NCBI GenBank assembly: GCA_029976075.1
Contig: JARKNW010000032.1
Span: 28,746 to 92,745 of the forward strand
From: Pleomorphomonas sp.
GTDB lineage: Bacteria; Pseudomonadota; Alphaproteobacteria; Rhizobiales; Pleomorphomonadaceae
Length of the DNA: 64,000 nt
Reading direction: 5' to 3'
Part shown: piece after piece, positions 1-8,242 of the stretch
Layout of the letters: every line of letters begins with the position of its first letter
Numbering within the stretch: the stretch's first letter is position 1
The notes under the pieces: model-generated
Databases searched by the model: none
What the model was told of the DNA's origin: nothing
The model's input: the letters and a program-made list of their open reading frames with translations, nothing else
Program-made: the position numbers and the translations under genes

Positions 1-57
1 GACTTGGCGATTGATCTCGTCGAGTGGTGGCTTTCGGGCATGTTTTACTCGCCATAG
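1..57 (+). CDS. C-terminal tail of an unidentified protein (partial)
   Basis: Frame 1 is open from the left edge and ends at a TAG at 55-57. The 18 visible residues end in EWWLSGMFYSP and look like a protein tail (aromatic and amphipathic). They are too few to assign a family. The start lies outside the window, so this could also be a chance open frame. Confidence 0.3.
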   Translation, partial: DLAIDLVEWWLSGMFYSP

Positions 58-312
58 GAAACGAATCGAGGCGCAAACCCGATCCGTAAAAACAAATACA
101 GCTTGCCTATCTGCGAATCGGTCCTAACAATTAGCAGGCCGAAACCGTCCGACAAAGGACTTTCGGAGATCGCTCCGCTCACGCCTTGGTGGTCGGTGCG
201 CCGGACCCACATCTTCCGGCGGAAGATATATATCTATGATATTCAAGAAATACTATGTGGTCAGACAGGGCGTGACCTGTTTTCGCCTTGAGGGCGGTTT
301 CTCGCCCTTCTG
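58..312. other. Intergenic region, no gene seen
   Basis: No convincing coding frame or promoter could be picked out. A small inverted repeat (GGGCG / CGCCC with a short loop) near 293-308 lies just past the end of the small gene at 313-486. It could act as a weak terminator for it, but it has no clear T-tract. Confidence 0.3.
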
Positions 313-486
313 TCAGGAGCGATCGGCCTGGCCGTTCTCTGTTCCCTTGAACTGCTCGTACTCCTGTTTGCGCAGTTCTTCCTCGGCTGACATGAGCAGC
401 ATGACGAGGACCGAAGCTCCAAGGGCTTTCGCTGCCTCGATGAGACGGGGCAACTCATTGTACAGTGTCCGCGGTTTGTCTTTCAT
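313..486 (-). CDS. Small hypothetical protein (57 aa) downstream of LysR gene
   Basis: A short charged protein with a hydrophobic stretch in the middle (ALGASVLVMLL) and an acidic/basic tail (EEELRKQEYEQF). I do not recognise a family. The start ATG at 486 is preferred over ATGs at 489 and 498 because a GGGGAGA sequence lies just upstream at suitable spacing. It is on the same strand as the LysR regulator, 54 bp after its stop, so the two may be co-transcribed. The amphipathic pattern suggests a single helix that could touch the membrane. No function can be assigned. Confidence 0.5.
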   Translation of the reverse strand: MKDKPRTLYNELPRLIEAAKALGASVLVMLLMSAEEELRKQEYEQFKGTENGQADRS

Positions 487-540
487 CATTCTCCCCATGG
501 GGATGCTGATAGATATGCCCCGTCCGTTCGAGATGCTCGG

Positions 541-1554
541 CTACAGTCTATGTTCGTCACGGAAGCCGGAGAAGAGAGCTCCTAGCCCGCGCTTTTCCGC
601 CAGAAGTTCAATTTCTTCGGGTGAAATGTAATCCTCCCCGAACCATGGATATTTTTCTTGATCGAAGGACGATTTGATCCAGTCAATGGCATGGCGCATA
701 TGGCGAAAATCGACGACGCTCGGGTGGTAGCAGAGCCAGATGTCGCGCTTGAGGGAGAACTCCCGGGCGACGTGCTTGAGCTTGTGGGTTACCAGAGATG
801 CGTAGGTCGGCAGCGCCGTTACACCGGCTCCATGTGTCGCCGCCAGCACCTGGGCCGAGGCGGTGTTCACGCGCAATGCGACGAAGCTACGGCTGTCATC
901 TTCGGGCAGCTCTTCCTTGAGGGCTGCGCTTTGGATTTGAGGGCCGTTGATTTCGATGAAGCGGTGGTGGGGAATGTCCTGGGAGGTCTCTATGAGGCCG
1001 TGGCGGGAGATGTATCCCGCTGAAGCGAACAGAACGACGTGAAGCCAGCCGAGACGAACGACCTTGAGTTCCTCATCTGCCGGTCGCTCGAGCTGCACCG
1101 CAATGTCGACCTCAAGCCCAGATACGTCGGGTATGCGCATCTCATTGCGGAAGTCGACCTGAATACCCGGCGCTTGCTCGAACAGATCGACCAGCCGGGG
1201 AACGAGCCAGAACGCTCCAAGCCCTTCCGTGGCTCCCACGCGCACCGTTGCCCTGAGGCCCCGTTTCGATTTCGAAGACAGGCGCGCAAGGGCACGGGCT
1301 TGCTCCAGCATCGCTTGCGCCGTCTCTTCTACCTTGCGTCCCTCCTGGGTGAGCTCCACGCCCTTCGCCGAACGTGTCAACAGGACCGCGTTGATCTTGT
1401 GTTCGAGCGCCTCGATTCGCCGACGCAACGCATTGACCGACATGCCACTTTCCAGGGAAGCAGCCCGGAAACTCGAAAGGCGCGCAACCAGAAGGAACAC
1501 GCGCACGTCGTCCCAGTTAATGTCGAAATCCGCTGCTCCGTCACCGTGTTCCAT
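541..1554 (-). CDS. LysR-family transcriptional regulator
   Basis: A 337-residue protein with the LysR layout. An N-terminal winged helix-turn-helix (about residues 14-72, with SFRAASLESGMSVNALRRRI) is followed by a two-lobed substrate-binding domain from about residue 100 (VRVGATEGLGAFWLVPRL). The C-terminal tail is about 40 residues longer than is usual for the family. LysR proteins bind promoter DNA as tetramers and respond to a small ligand; the ligand here is unknown. The gene is divergent from the GNAT gene at 1662, separated by 107 bp, so it may control that gene or itself. The start lies shortly upstream of the conserved helix-turn-helix. Confidence 0.9.
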   Translation of the reverse strand: MEHGDGAADFDINWDDVRVFLLVARLSSFRAASLESGMSVNALRRRIEALEHKINAVLLTRSAKGVELTQEGRKVEETAQAMLEQARALARLSSKSKRGLRATVRVGATEGLGAFWLVPRLVDLFEQAPGIQVDFRNEMRIPDVSGLEVDIAVQLERPADEELKVVRLGWLHVVLFASAGYISRHGLIETSQDIPHHRFIEINGPQIQSAALKEELPEDDSRSFVALRVNTASAQVLAATHGAGVTALPTYASLVTHKLKHVAREFSLKRDIWLCYHPSVVDFRHMRHAIDWIKSSFDQEKYPWFGEDYISPEEIELLAEKRGLGALFSGFRDEHRL

Positions 1555-1661
1555 CTACCTCATCACCCTGCATCAAAATCGGATACGCGGAACAGCTCCC
1601 GAGTTAGTTAGGCTTAAACTTCGAATGAAAGGGGCCGTAATCATCAAAGACGAGGGACAAA

Positions 1662-2897
1662 ATGAATTCCCATGCTCGGAATTACGAAGAAGCACCCAAT
1701 TTCTATCCTTCCCGCCATATTGATCGCATCGATTACTCAAAGTATGGCCGCAACCTCTCCATCTTCAGCCCGTCCAGCGAAATTATTGCAGATCTGATGA
1801 GAAAAGCGACTCCTGAAATTCAGGGCGTCGCCAGCCTCGAGACTGTCATGCGCATCTACACGCGCAATCCCGACACAATTCTGGCCATCAGCCGGGGGGC
1901 ATGGCGCGAACAGGCCGGCAACGGGCCGCTTGGTTTCGTCTGTCTGCTGCCCCTTAATCAGGATGGTCTCGATGCGCTGTTCGACGGCCGCATGGATACC
2001 GGTGCCCCCGAGGATCGGTTCATCGCTCGCCAGTGGGAAAAGCCTGTCGCGATCTATTTCTGGGGGATCTACATTTCTCCCGCGATCGCCGGAGGCATTT
2101 CCCTGGTCATGGAGCGTCTGACCTCGGACAAGTTCCGCGGGCTGCCGGTCTTCTGCAAGGCCGCCAACGACAAGGCGCGCCGCCTTTTCGAGAGTATCGG
2201 CTTCACCATGGGTGCCAGGCATGGCGAAACCTATGCCCCCGGTATCATGACCTGCCACCGGCTGACCGATACGGAGCAGCAGGGGGAGCTCGAGCAGCCG
2301 GCCGCTCCCTACGACACTTGGCGCCCCGGCACCATGCCGACCTCCGGGCGGCGGGATGCGATCGGCATCACCGTCGTGCATGATGTCAATCAGCTTCTGA
2401 TGGTCCACGCCATCAGAGCGGCCACCTATCTGGCCGAACAGTCCATTCCCTTCGCCGAGGACGTTGACGGTAACGATCTCACGGCGACGCACCTGCTTGG
2501 CTTTGTGGGTGATGAACCTGCCGGTTGTCTGCGCATTCGCTACTTCGCAGGGTTCGTCAAGCTGGAGCGGTTGGCGGTTTTACCCCGCTTCCGTAAGAGC
2601 CGTTTGGCGCTGAAGCTGGTGAAAGCCGGCATCGAGCTCTGTCGGACCAAGGGCTACACCCGCTTCTACGGCCAGACCGCCGCAAGCGTTGCTCCCATCT
2701 GGAAGCATTTCGGCTTCGTCCTGCGTGAGGGCAGAGGCATCAACTACCTGACCGACGAAACCTATTACGAAGCCGACCTCGTCGTCCCGCCGGCCGAGGA
2801 TGCCCTGTCGCCGGACTCCGGTGCGGTCGTTCTTGTCCGTCCTGAGGGACAGTGGGACCGGCCGGGTATCCTGGAGAAAGCATCGGGTGACCAATGA
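1662..2897 (+). CDS. Tandem GNAT-type acetyltransferase domain protein
   Basis: A 411-residue protein that appears to hold two GNAT folds. The first, about residues 45-200, ends with KARRLFESIGFTMGAR, a typical GNAT C-terminal strand. The second, about 225-370, has LERLAVLPRFRKSRLALKLV (acetyl-CoA loop region) and VAPIWKHFGFVLR. GNAT enzymes move an acetyl group from acetyl-CoA to an amine or similar acceptor; the acceptor is unknown. The stop overlaps the start of the next gene (ATGA), so the pair is translationally coupled. It is divergent from a LysR gene and convergent, via the small partner, with a PraR-like regulator. Some acyl-homoserine-lactone-type enzymes share this fold, but I see no LuxI signature. 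Confidence 0.8.
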   Translation: MNSHARNYEEAPNFYPSRHIDRIDYSKYGRNLSIFSPSSEIIADLMRKATPEIQGVASLETVMRIYTRNPDTILAISRGAWREQAGNGPLGFVCLLPLNQDGLDALFDGRMDTGAPEDRFIARQWEKPVAIYFWGIYISPAIAGGISLVMERLTSDKFRGLPVFCKAANDKARRLFESIGFTMGARHGETYAPGIMTCHRLTDTEQQGELEQPAAPYDTWRPGTMPTSGRRDAIGITVVHDVNQLLMVHAIRAATYLAEQSIPFAEDVDGNDLTATHLLGFVGDEPAGCLRIRYFAGFVKLERLAVLPRFRKSRLALKLVKAGIELCRTKGYTRFYGQTAASVAPIWKHFGFVLREGRGINYLTDETYYEADLVVPPAEDALSPDSGAVVLVRPEGQWDRPGILEKASGDQ

Positions 2898-3136
2898 GCG
2901 CTGAAATCGACGACCCCACCACGGGGGAGCAGACCTACGCCGGCGACGTTCATCGCCCGATGGATATCCGTGCGATGATGACCATGATCGACTACCTGAT
3001 GCCGCAAGCGCGGGAAGTCAGCGTATCGGCGGCGCTGCTGCTCAGCTTGGCCAGCACCGAACTGTCCGGTTTGCTGGCGCTTCAGGCCGATCCCGACATC
3101 GTCAATCTCGACGAACATCGCCGCCGTCGCCACTGA
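2894..3136 (+). CDS. Small hypothetical protein (80 aa) coupled to GNAT gene
   Basis: An 80-residue acidic protein whose ATG overlaps the TGA of the GNAT gene by 4 bp. This is strong evidence that it is expressed with it. The middle (MDIRAMMTMIDYLMPQAREV, then SVSAALLLSLASTELSGLLAL) is helical and hydrophobic, and the end is basic (HRRRRH). No family is recognised. It could be a partner subunit or regulator of the acetyltransferase. It ends 18 bp before the convergent XRE-family gene. Confidence 0.65.
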   Translation: MSAEIDDPTTGEQTYAGDVHRPMDIRAMMTMIDYLMPQAREVSVSAALLLSLASTELSGLLALQADPDIVNLDEHRRRRH

Positions 3137-3154
3137 ACAGGCTTCCTTCGCCAG

Positions 3155-3586
3155 TCAGCTACCCTGGCCGGTGCGAGACATCGAGACGACGAGATCGAGC
3201 AGGTGCCGACGAATGGCGGGGTCGTTGATCCCCAGGAAGGCGTTGTTCAGTTTGATTCCTTCCGAGCTTTTCACGAACTGGTCAAACTCGTCGTTTGCGT
3301 TGGCAAGCGTTCCGTTGTGCCCGTGAGCTTCCAGGGCTTCAAACACCGCCGTCTCGAAGAAATAGCTCACGGGGACGCCAAGATAGTTCGCAATTTCCAG
3401 AAGTCGTCCGGCTCCGACGCGAGTTGCGCCTTTCTCGTATTTTTGGACCTGCTGGAAAGTCACGCCAAGCGCTGTCCCCAACTTCTCCTGGGAGATTCCC
3501 AGGATCATGCGCCGCATGCGGATGCGGGCTCCGACGTGGACGTCGGCGGGGTTCGGCACCTTCTTCTTGGCGGCGGTAAGCTCCAT
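3155..3586 (-). CDS. XRE-family HTH regulator, PraR-like
   Basis: A 143-residue protein with an N-terminal Cro/CI helix-turn-helix at about residues 17-75 (GARIRMRRMILGISQEKLG, then GVTFQQVQKYEKGATRVGA). The C-terminal segment has KSSEGIKLNNAFLGINDPA and IRRHLLDLVVSMSR. This arrangement matches the PraR family of rhizobia, which represses biofilm and quorum-sensing-related genes in those bacteria. I infer a similar regulatory role, but the targets here are unknown. It is convergent with the GNAT pair and stands alone. The region upstream of its start (3587-3720) is AT-richer and probably carries its promoter. Confidence 0.88.
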   Translation of the reverse strand: MELTAAKKKVPNPADVHVGARIRMRRMILGISQEKLGTALGVTFQQVQKYEKGATRVGAGRLLEIANYLGVPVSYFFETAVFEALEAHGHNGTLANANDEFDQFVKSSEGIKLNNAFLGINDPAIRRHLLDLVVSMSRTGQGS

Positions 3587-3896
3587 TCATGACTCCTTGT
3601 CAGCGCCGCTAGCGGCGGCCGGATACCGATTCACACGTTTACCACTGTCACATAAGGCTCGCCATGGCGCGAATAGTTACCATCGTTCTTTTACTTGGAA
3701 GAACGACACCTGCAAATGAGAGTAAATGCTAGTTGGTTTCGGGGTTACTGCAATCTTCGATTGATTGCTGAAAATCACGACGTCATGCGCGAAAGACTCA
3801 GCTTCCACGACACTAGCTTGACCAGATCTTCAAGACGAAAATGCGCCCGGGAGGGCGCACTTTGTCTATACTCAGTTTTCAGCTTGAACAAGTTGC
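3587..3896. other. Intergenic region with XRE promoter side and GH130 terminator
   Basis: This 310-bp gap holds the upstream region of the PraR-like gene on one side and the terminator of the GH130 gene on the other (3842-3859). No convincing coding frame is seen on either strand. The part at 3640-3790 is relatively AT-rich. Confidence 0.5.
3842..3859 (-). terminator. Rho-independent terminator after the GH130 gene
   Basis: TGCGCCC and GGGCGCA pair around a four-base GGGA loop. On the minus strand the stem is followed by TTTTCG. It sits about 40 bp past the GH130 stop codon, as expected for the end of that transcript. Confidence 0.75.
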
Positions 3897-5168
3897 TCAA
3901 CCGAGTGATGCCAGCAGTTCCTCGATGTCTATGCTGGCAAACCCCACGGCACTGTCCGCGATGCCGTAGGGCAGGAAGAGCCGCCCTGCGTGGGCGAGCG
4001 CTCCGCAAGTGTAGACCACATTGGGCACGTATCCCTCACGCTCGGCATCCGATGGCGACAGCAGCGGCACACGGGACCGACCAAGAACGCGCGTCGGTTC
4101 GTTCTTGTCGAGCAACATGGCCCCGATCGCGTACTTGCGCATCGGACCGACGCCATGTGTCAGTACCAGCCAGCCCTCATCGAGCTCGACCGGAGACCCG
4201 CAATTTCCGATCTGAATGAGCTCCCACGGATGGAGCGGCCCGGCGATACGCTGCCCTTCGTCCCAATGGAAGATGTCGTCGGAGCGGATCAGAAACAGGT
4301 TCTCGTTGTCCTGCCGTCCAAGCATCGCGTAGCTGCCGTCGATCTTGCGCGGAAAGAGCGCCATTCCCTTGTTGCGAGCCGCTGGTCCCGACAAAGGCCT
4401 GAGCTCGAAGCGCCGGAAATCACGGGTGATCAAAAGTTCCGAGGCGATCGATTGCCCGCTGAAAGCGGTGTAGGTGCCGTACCAGAGAGGTCCTTCCTCC
4501 GTATCGATGAAGTGAACCAGACGCAGATCTTCAAGGCCGTTGCGCTGCGCGGACGTAACCGGCAGCAACACCGTTTCGTCGAGTGGCCCGTCTCCTTCCC
4601 TGACGGCCCAGACCCTGCCATCCTCTCCGATCTCGGGCCGCGACGCCACCGCAAAGGGGCTATCTTCGGTGAGCCTCAGTTCTCCCTGATCGGAGAGAAT
4701 CCCCTCGCGGAAGGTAATCGAGGAAATGTGCCCTTCGCCAACGGCTCGAAGCGATAGCAGGAACCGAATCTCGCCAGGGGCGAGGTCGGACTGGTCCGGA
4801 TGTGGCACGACGCTCGGATTCATCAGTGCCGCCGCCTCGAAGGAGTACTCATGGCAGAAGTAGGCACCGATCAGCAGACGCTCGGCATCTCGCAAAGGTT
4901 CGATGCCGAGGTCGGCTGCGATGGCCGAGTAGCGAGCCTCGAAAAAACGTCGAACCTCGCGATGCCGGTTTTCGAAATCGGCCATGACGAGCGAAAGCTC
5001 GGCTTGGACGGTACGATTGTCCATCGCCTGAACGGTCTCGACGATCCGTCGCGCCCGTGCTTGCGAGGCAGGATTTAACCCTCGGGGCTCTCCCGCCAGC
5101 TGAAAGTTGCGAACCACGACCCGGCTGGCGTCTGGATAAAGGCGTTGGGGAAGAAGCTGCAACGTCAT
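3897..5168 (-). CDS. Glycoside hydrolase family 130 protein (phosphorylase-like)
   Basis: A protein of about 423 residues with a five-bladed propeller fold as in GH130. The C-terminal half carries the usual pieces: GPLWYGTYTAFSG, NKGMALFPRKIDGSYAML, IGNCGSPVELDEGWLVLTHG and YVPNVVYTCGAL. GH130 enzymes are mostly phosphorylases or hydrolases acting on beta-mannosides. The substrate here cannot be read from the sequence. The start at 5168 is chosen because its ATG overlaps the stop of the upstream glycosyltransferase (ATGA, 4 bp). An in-frame extension reaching 5315 lies inside that gene and is not believable. The coupling suggests that both proteins make and recycle one glycan or glycoside. 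Confidence 0.85.
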   Translation of the reverse strand: MTLQLLPQRLYPDASRVVVRNFQLAGEPRGLNPASQARARRIVETVQAMDNRTVQAELSLVMADFENRHREVRRFFEARYSAIAADLGIEPLRDAERLLIGAYFCHEYSFEAAALMNPSVVPHPDQSDLAPGEIRFLLSLRAVGEGHISSITFREGILSDQGELRLTEDSPFAVASRPEIGEDGRVWAVREGDGPLDETVLLPVTSAQRNGLEDLRLVHFIDTEEGPLWYGTYTAFSGQSIASELLITRDFRRFELRPLSGPAARNKGMALFPRKIDGSYAMLGRQDNENLFLIRSDDIFHWDEGQRIAGPLHPWELIQIGNCGSPVELDEGWLVLTHGVGPMRKYAIGAMLLDKNEPTRVLGRSRVPLLSPSDAEREGYVPNVVYTCGALAHAGRLFLPYGIADSAVGFASIDIEELLASLG

Positions 5169-7453
5169 TCGGCAGCCCCCGCCACCATTCGTTCCGAGCG
5201 GTTGTGGGCAAGCCTCTGAAGCTGCCTGACCGATCGTACCGAGAACTGGAAGGCGAGGATCGACTCGGCCCCCTGATTGAGGTTGACACGATCGACCTGC
5301 AGGCCGTCGTAACAACCGCCGTTTGGGGTTGCCAACCGCAGCCCCAGGTCATTGCGGCCGTTGAACCAGTCGAAAGCTGCCTCGGCATGCCGCTGCCACC
5401 GGACATCGCCCGTGACGTCGAATGCCACGGTTGCTGCCTCGATCATCGCCCAGGCGTCCACCGGTTGCTGATCGAAGGGGAGGGGACGGCTGTAGACCTT
5501 GCCAAAGCTTTCGGTGCCCACCGGGCGGAAATGACCATCGTCATCGGTTTGCAGCTCGGCGAGCCATTCGAGCGCCGCGATGCCATCTGCAACCATGTCT
5601 TCGTTATCGAGCCACTGGCCGGCGCGGATCAAGGCTTCCGGCAGTCGTGCGTTGTCATAAGCGAGAACCGGCTCGAACCACTGCCAGTCGGCTCGCCGCT
5701 GTTCACGCAACATCACGTGCAGGCGCGCAGCAAACTCGTCCAGCAACTGACGAGCCGGTCGATGACCCGGGTAAACCGTCAGCCAACTGATGAGACCAAG
5801 AGTCGTGAAGGCCATTGCGCGAGGACTGGCCAGGTGGGTGCTTGCCGGGATCACCCGGTCAGCAAGGCCGGTGGCCCAGAGCTTCAGCCCGTGGTCGTCG
5901 GTACTTTCAACCACGCGACCGAGTGACCAGACGGCACGCCCATGGCTATCCTGCGAACCGGTGTCTTCCAGCCAGTTGCGCTGGTATCCCATGAAGTTGC
6001 GGAAGGCACCGCGGTCTTCGTCCCAAGCGGAATCGACGAAAGCGGCACAAGTGTCCGCGATGCGGGCTGCGCGCTCGGTCTCGATTCCTTCCGACTTCAA
6101 CTCGACCGCCAGCATCATGGCGCGAGCGTTGTCATCAAGGCAGTAGCCGTGGCGCCGGTCGGGGATCGTCGAACGGCTATGCTGCAGCATGCCGCAGCCA
6201 TCCGTCATTCGGTCGACGGCGGCAAGCGTTGAGATGAGCGGAACACGTCGACCGATCCTGAGGTTGCTGACCGGTGCCGGTGCCCGTCCGCCAGAGCGAG
6301 CCTCGGCAAGGAGATCAAGATAGGCGCGTCCGACCACGGGCCAAATCATCTGCCGTCCGAGGTCGTAGGCCGTGCTGCGCAGGCGATCGCGGCGACCGCC
6401 GTCGGTGAGCAGGTCGCTGATGGTCGACGCCAACGCCTTGGCGTCGCCAAACGGAACGAGCGCGCCGGCGTCATTGGCCAGCAGCTCCCGGGCATGCCAA
6501 TACGGCGTCGATACGACGGCCTTACCCAGGCCAACGGCATAGGACAGAGTTCCCGAGGTGATCTGGGCCTCGTGCAGATAAGGAGTGACGTAGACATCGG
6601 CCGCCGAAAGCCAAGCCTTCAGAATAGGCGCGTCGACATATTCGTTGACGAACATCAGATGCTCGGTGACGCCAAGAGCGTCGGCCTGCGCCTGCAGCTT
6701 CTCGCGGTATGCCTCGCCCTCGCGCGCAACCAAGTGAGGATGTGTCGCTCCGAGCACGATGTAGATGATGTCCGGATGAGCACGCGCCAGATCCGGAAGG
6801 GCATCGATCATGTTCTCGATGCCCTTGTTGGGAGACAGAAGGCCAAAGGTCAGTGCCACCTTGCGGCCATCCAGTCCGAAACTGTGCTTCTGGAACGCCG
6901 GGTCAAGGAAAGGCACGTCGGGAATTCCGTGAGGAATGACAGCGATTTTCTCGTCGGGGAAGTTCCAGTCACGCGTCAGGATGGCGCGACCCATTTCGGT
7001 CATCACCACCAGCCGGGCGGAATGCGCGGCCAAACGCTCCATGACACGACGCTGGTCGGGCGTGGGGTCGGCCAAGACGGTATGTAATGTCGTCACCACC
7101 GGGGCGCGCAGTCGCTCCGTCAGCTTCAAGAGATACTCGCCCGCCTCGCCGCCGAAGATGCCGAACTCATGCTGGATCGATACGGCGTCGGGATTGAGGG
7201 CATTGATGTGATCGGCCGCTGCCGCATAGTCGGCGGCTTCATGCTGGTTGATCTCATAGCCGACCACTGGCGGGTAGGCGTGGTTCTGCCCTTCGTCCGT
7301 TACCGCGACCGTGCTGATCCGCAGGTCCGGATCTGTCGAGACCAGTGCTTCGTGCAGGTCGGCGGTAAAGGTTGCGATGCCGCATTTGCGGGGCGGGAAG
7401 TTGCCGATCAGTGCCATATGGCTTACGGGCGGGGCGAGATTATCGGTGGTCAT
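5165..7453 (-). CDS. Two-domain protein: GT4 glycosyltransferase plus glycosidase-like helical domain
   Basis: A protein of about 762 residues. Residues 10-390 form a GT-B glycosyltransferase: PPRKCGIATFTADLHEAL near the start, VIPHGIPDVPF, LTFGLLSPNKGIENMI, and the donor-binding helix region with SGTLSYAVGLGKAVVSTPYW. Residues 410-760 form a separate domain rich in helices and Trp/Asp (HGYCLDDNARAMMLAVELK, DSHGRAVWSLGRVV) that resembles an alpha/alpha barrel glycosidase. The start ATG at 7453 (MTTDNLAPP) follows the normal N-terminus of the family; an upstream GTG at 7490-7492 is possible. It is translationally coupled to the GH130 gene. The product may be a secreted or storage glycan, but nothing here fixes the sugar. 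Confidence 0.85.
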   Translation of the reverse strand: MTTDNLAPPVSHMALIGNFPPRKCGIATFTADLHEALVSTDPDLRISTVAVTDEGQNHAYPPVVGYEINQHEAADYAAAADHINALNPDAVSIQHEFGIFGGEAGEYLLKLTERLRAPVVTTLHTVLADPTPDQRRVMERLAAHSARLVVMTEMGRAILTRDWNFPDEKIAVIPHGIPDVPFLDPAFQKHSFGLDGRKVALTFGLLSPNKGIENMIDALPDLARAHPDIIYIVLGATHPHLVAREGEAYREKLQAQADALGVTEHLMFVNEYVDAPILKAWLSAADVYVTPYLHEAQITSGTLSYAVGLGKAVVSTPYWHARELLANDAGALVPFGDAKALASTISDLLTDGGRRDRLRSTAYDLGRQMIWPVVGRAYLDLLAEARSGGRAPAPVSNLRIGRRVPLISTLAAVDRMTDGCGMLQHSRSTIPDRRHGYCLDDNARAMMLAVELKSEGIETERAARIADTCAAFVDSAWDEDRGAFRNFMGYQRNWLEDTGSQDSHGRAVWSLGRVVESTDDHGLKLWATGLADRVIPASTHLASPRAMAFTTLGLISWLTVYPGHRPARQLLDEFAARLHVMLREQRRADWQWFEPVLAYDNARLPEALIRAGQWLDNEDMVADGIAALEWLAELQTDDDGHFRPVGTESFGKVYSRPLPFDQQPVDAWAMIEAATVAFDVTGDVRWQRHAEAAFDWFNGRNDLGLRLATPNGGCYDGLQVDRVNLNQGAESILAFQFSVRSVRQLQRLAHNRSERMVAGAAE

Positions 7454-7616
7454 CGGCGGTTCTCCGAAGCTTTGCAAAGCCGCCCGCAGCACGGTGCGGA
7501 CCGACTTGTGAAAGGTGTGAAAAGGTGAGCTGAGACAAGGTCTCGCTCTTTCGCGTCTTGATCAGCATCGGCTCGGCACCCAAACTGATGATGTGGTCGA
7601 CGATGTGTAAGTCCAT
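7440..7616 (-). CDS. Candidate small ORF overlapping the glycosyltransferase start
   Basis: An open frame of 58 codons from ATG at 7616 to a TAA that lies 14 bp inside the glycosyltransferase gene. The residues (MDLHIVDHIISLGAEPMLIK, then TRKSETLSQLTF) look protein-like. The frame is open further upstream, so a TTG or other start is possible. The ribosome-binding site is weak. It lies between the possible EcfG promoter at 7756-7781 and the glycosyltransferase, so it would be on the same leader. It may instead be untranslated leader. Confidence 0.3.
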   Translation of the reverse strand: MDLHIVDHIISLGAEPMLIKTRKSETLSQLTFSHLSQVGPHRAAGGFAKLRRTADDHR

Positions 7617-7755
7617 GTCTTCATCACGAAACACGCGTTCAAAAGTCCGGGATTTGGGGACAGATACGAGTTTCAAGTGATCGGAGACCGAGAGCCGCCG
7701 CGCATTTTCCGCATTGATGTTCGGTTGGCTCCCCGCACTCCATGCGTATGTTTGA

Positions 7756-7781
7756 AACGCCGATGGGCCTCGGTTGGTTCC
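7756..7781 (-). promoter_or_regulatory. EcfG-type promoter match upstream of GT-GH130 operon
   Basis: On the minus strand: GGAAC, a 17-base spacer, then CGTT, which fits the alphaproteobacterial EcfG (general stress response) consensus. It reads toward the glycosyltransferase, about 300 bp upstream of its start. One chance match of this kind is expected in a window this size, so this single distant site is less certain than those near 37-44 kb. Confidence 0.45.
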
Positions 7782-8242
7782 ACATCGCGGACGGCTTCGA
7801 GCGTGGCTTCTGCCGGTTTCTCCTGGTGCGCCGATTTGCAAACCACCAAGTTCCAGAAGTAGCCTTTGAACCAGCTTGCCTTTTGCTCGTCGGCTTGCGT
7901 TTGGGTCGCTGGCTTATTCTGTAAGGGGAAGAAATCGGCCCGTCCGCGCCGTGTGCCTGATCGTCCCAGAAAGGTTGTCACCATATCTTCGTGGAGCGCC
8001 GAGAGCTCGAATGGAAAGCTAAGGCTCTCGACTGCAAATCAACCTTTAGGAAACCACTCCCGTCTACCTTGTAGAATATGAAACGTATGTGCCGGAAATA
8101 ATAATTAACAACCTATACATTCCCGATTTGGGATTGACGGGTGCCGATGAACCAACCGAGGATACGCCGATCGCGAGGGTACGGTTGCAATGCAAGCCCG
8201 TCTGGTGAGTAGGCGTCCGGCCGTAAGGTTGAGGGGGAGATC
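7782..8242. other. Intergenic region, no gene seen
   Basis: No convincing gene is visible on either strand. The end nearest 8242 is AT-rich around 8080-8120 (ending near the run of A and T at 8098-8110) and probably carries the promoter of the chemoreceptor gene. The last bases before 8243 contain GGGGGAGA, a good ribosome-binding site. Confidence 0.5.

Noticed and set aside
7673..7984. 103-codon minus-strand frame upstream of the GT-GH130 operon
   Set aside because: Composition is not protein-like, there is no good ribosome-binding site, and it overlaps the candidate EcfG promoter.
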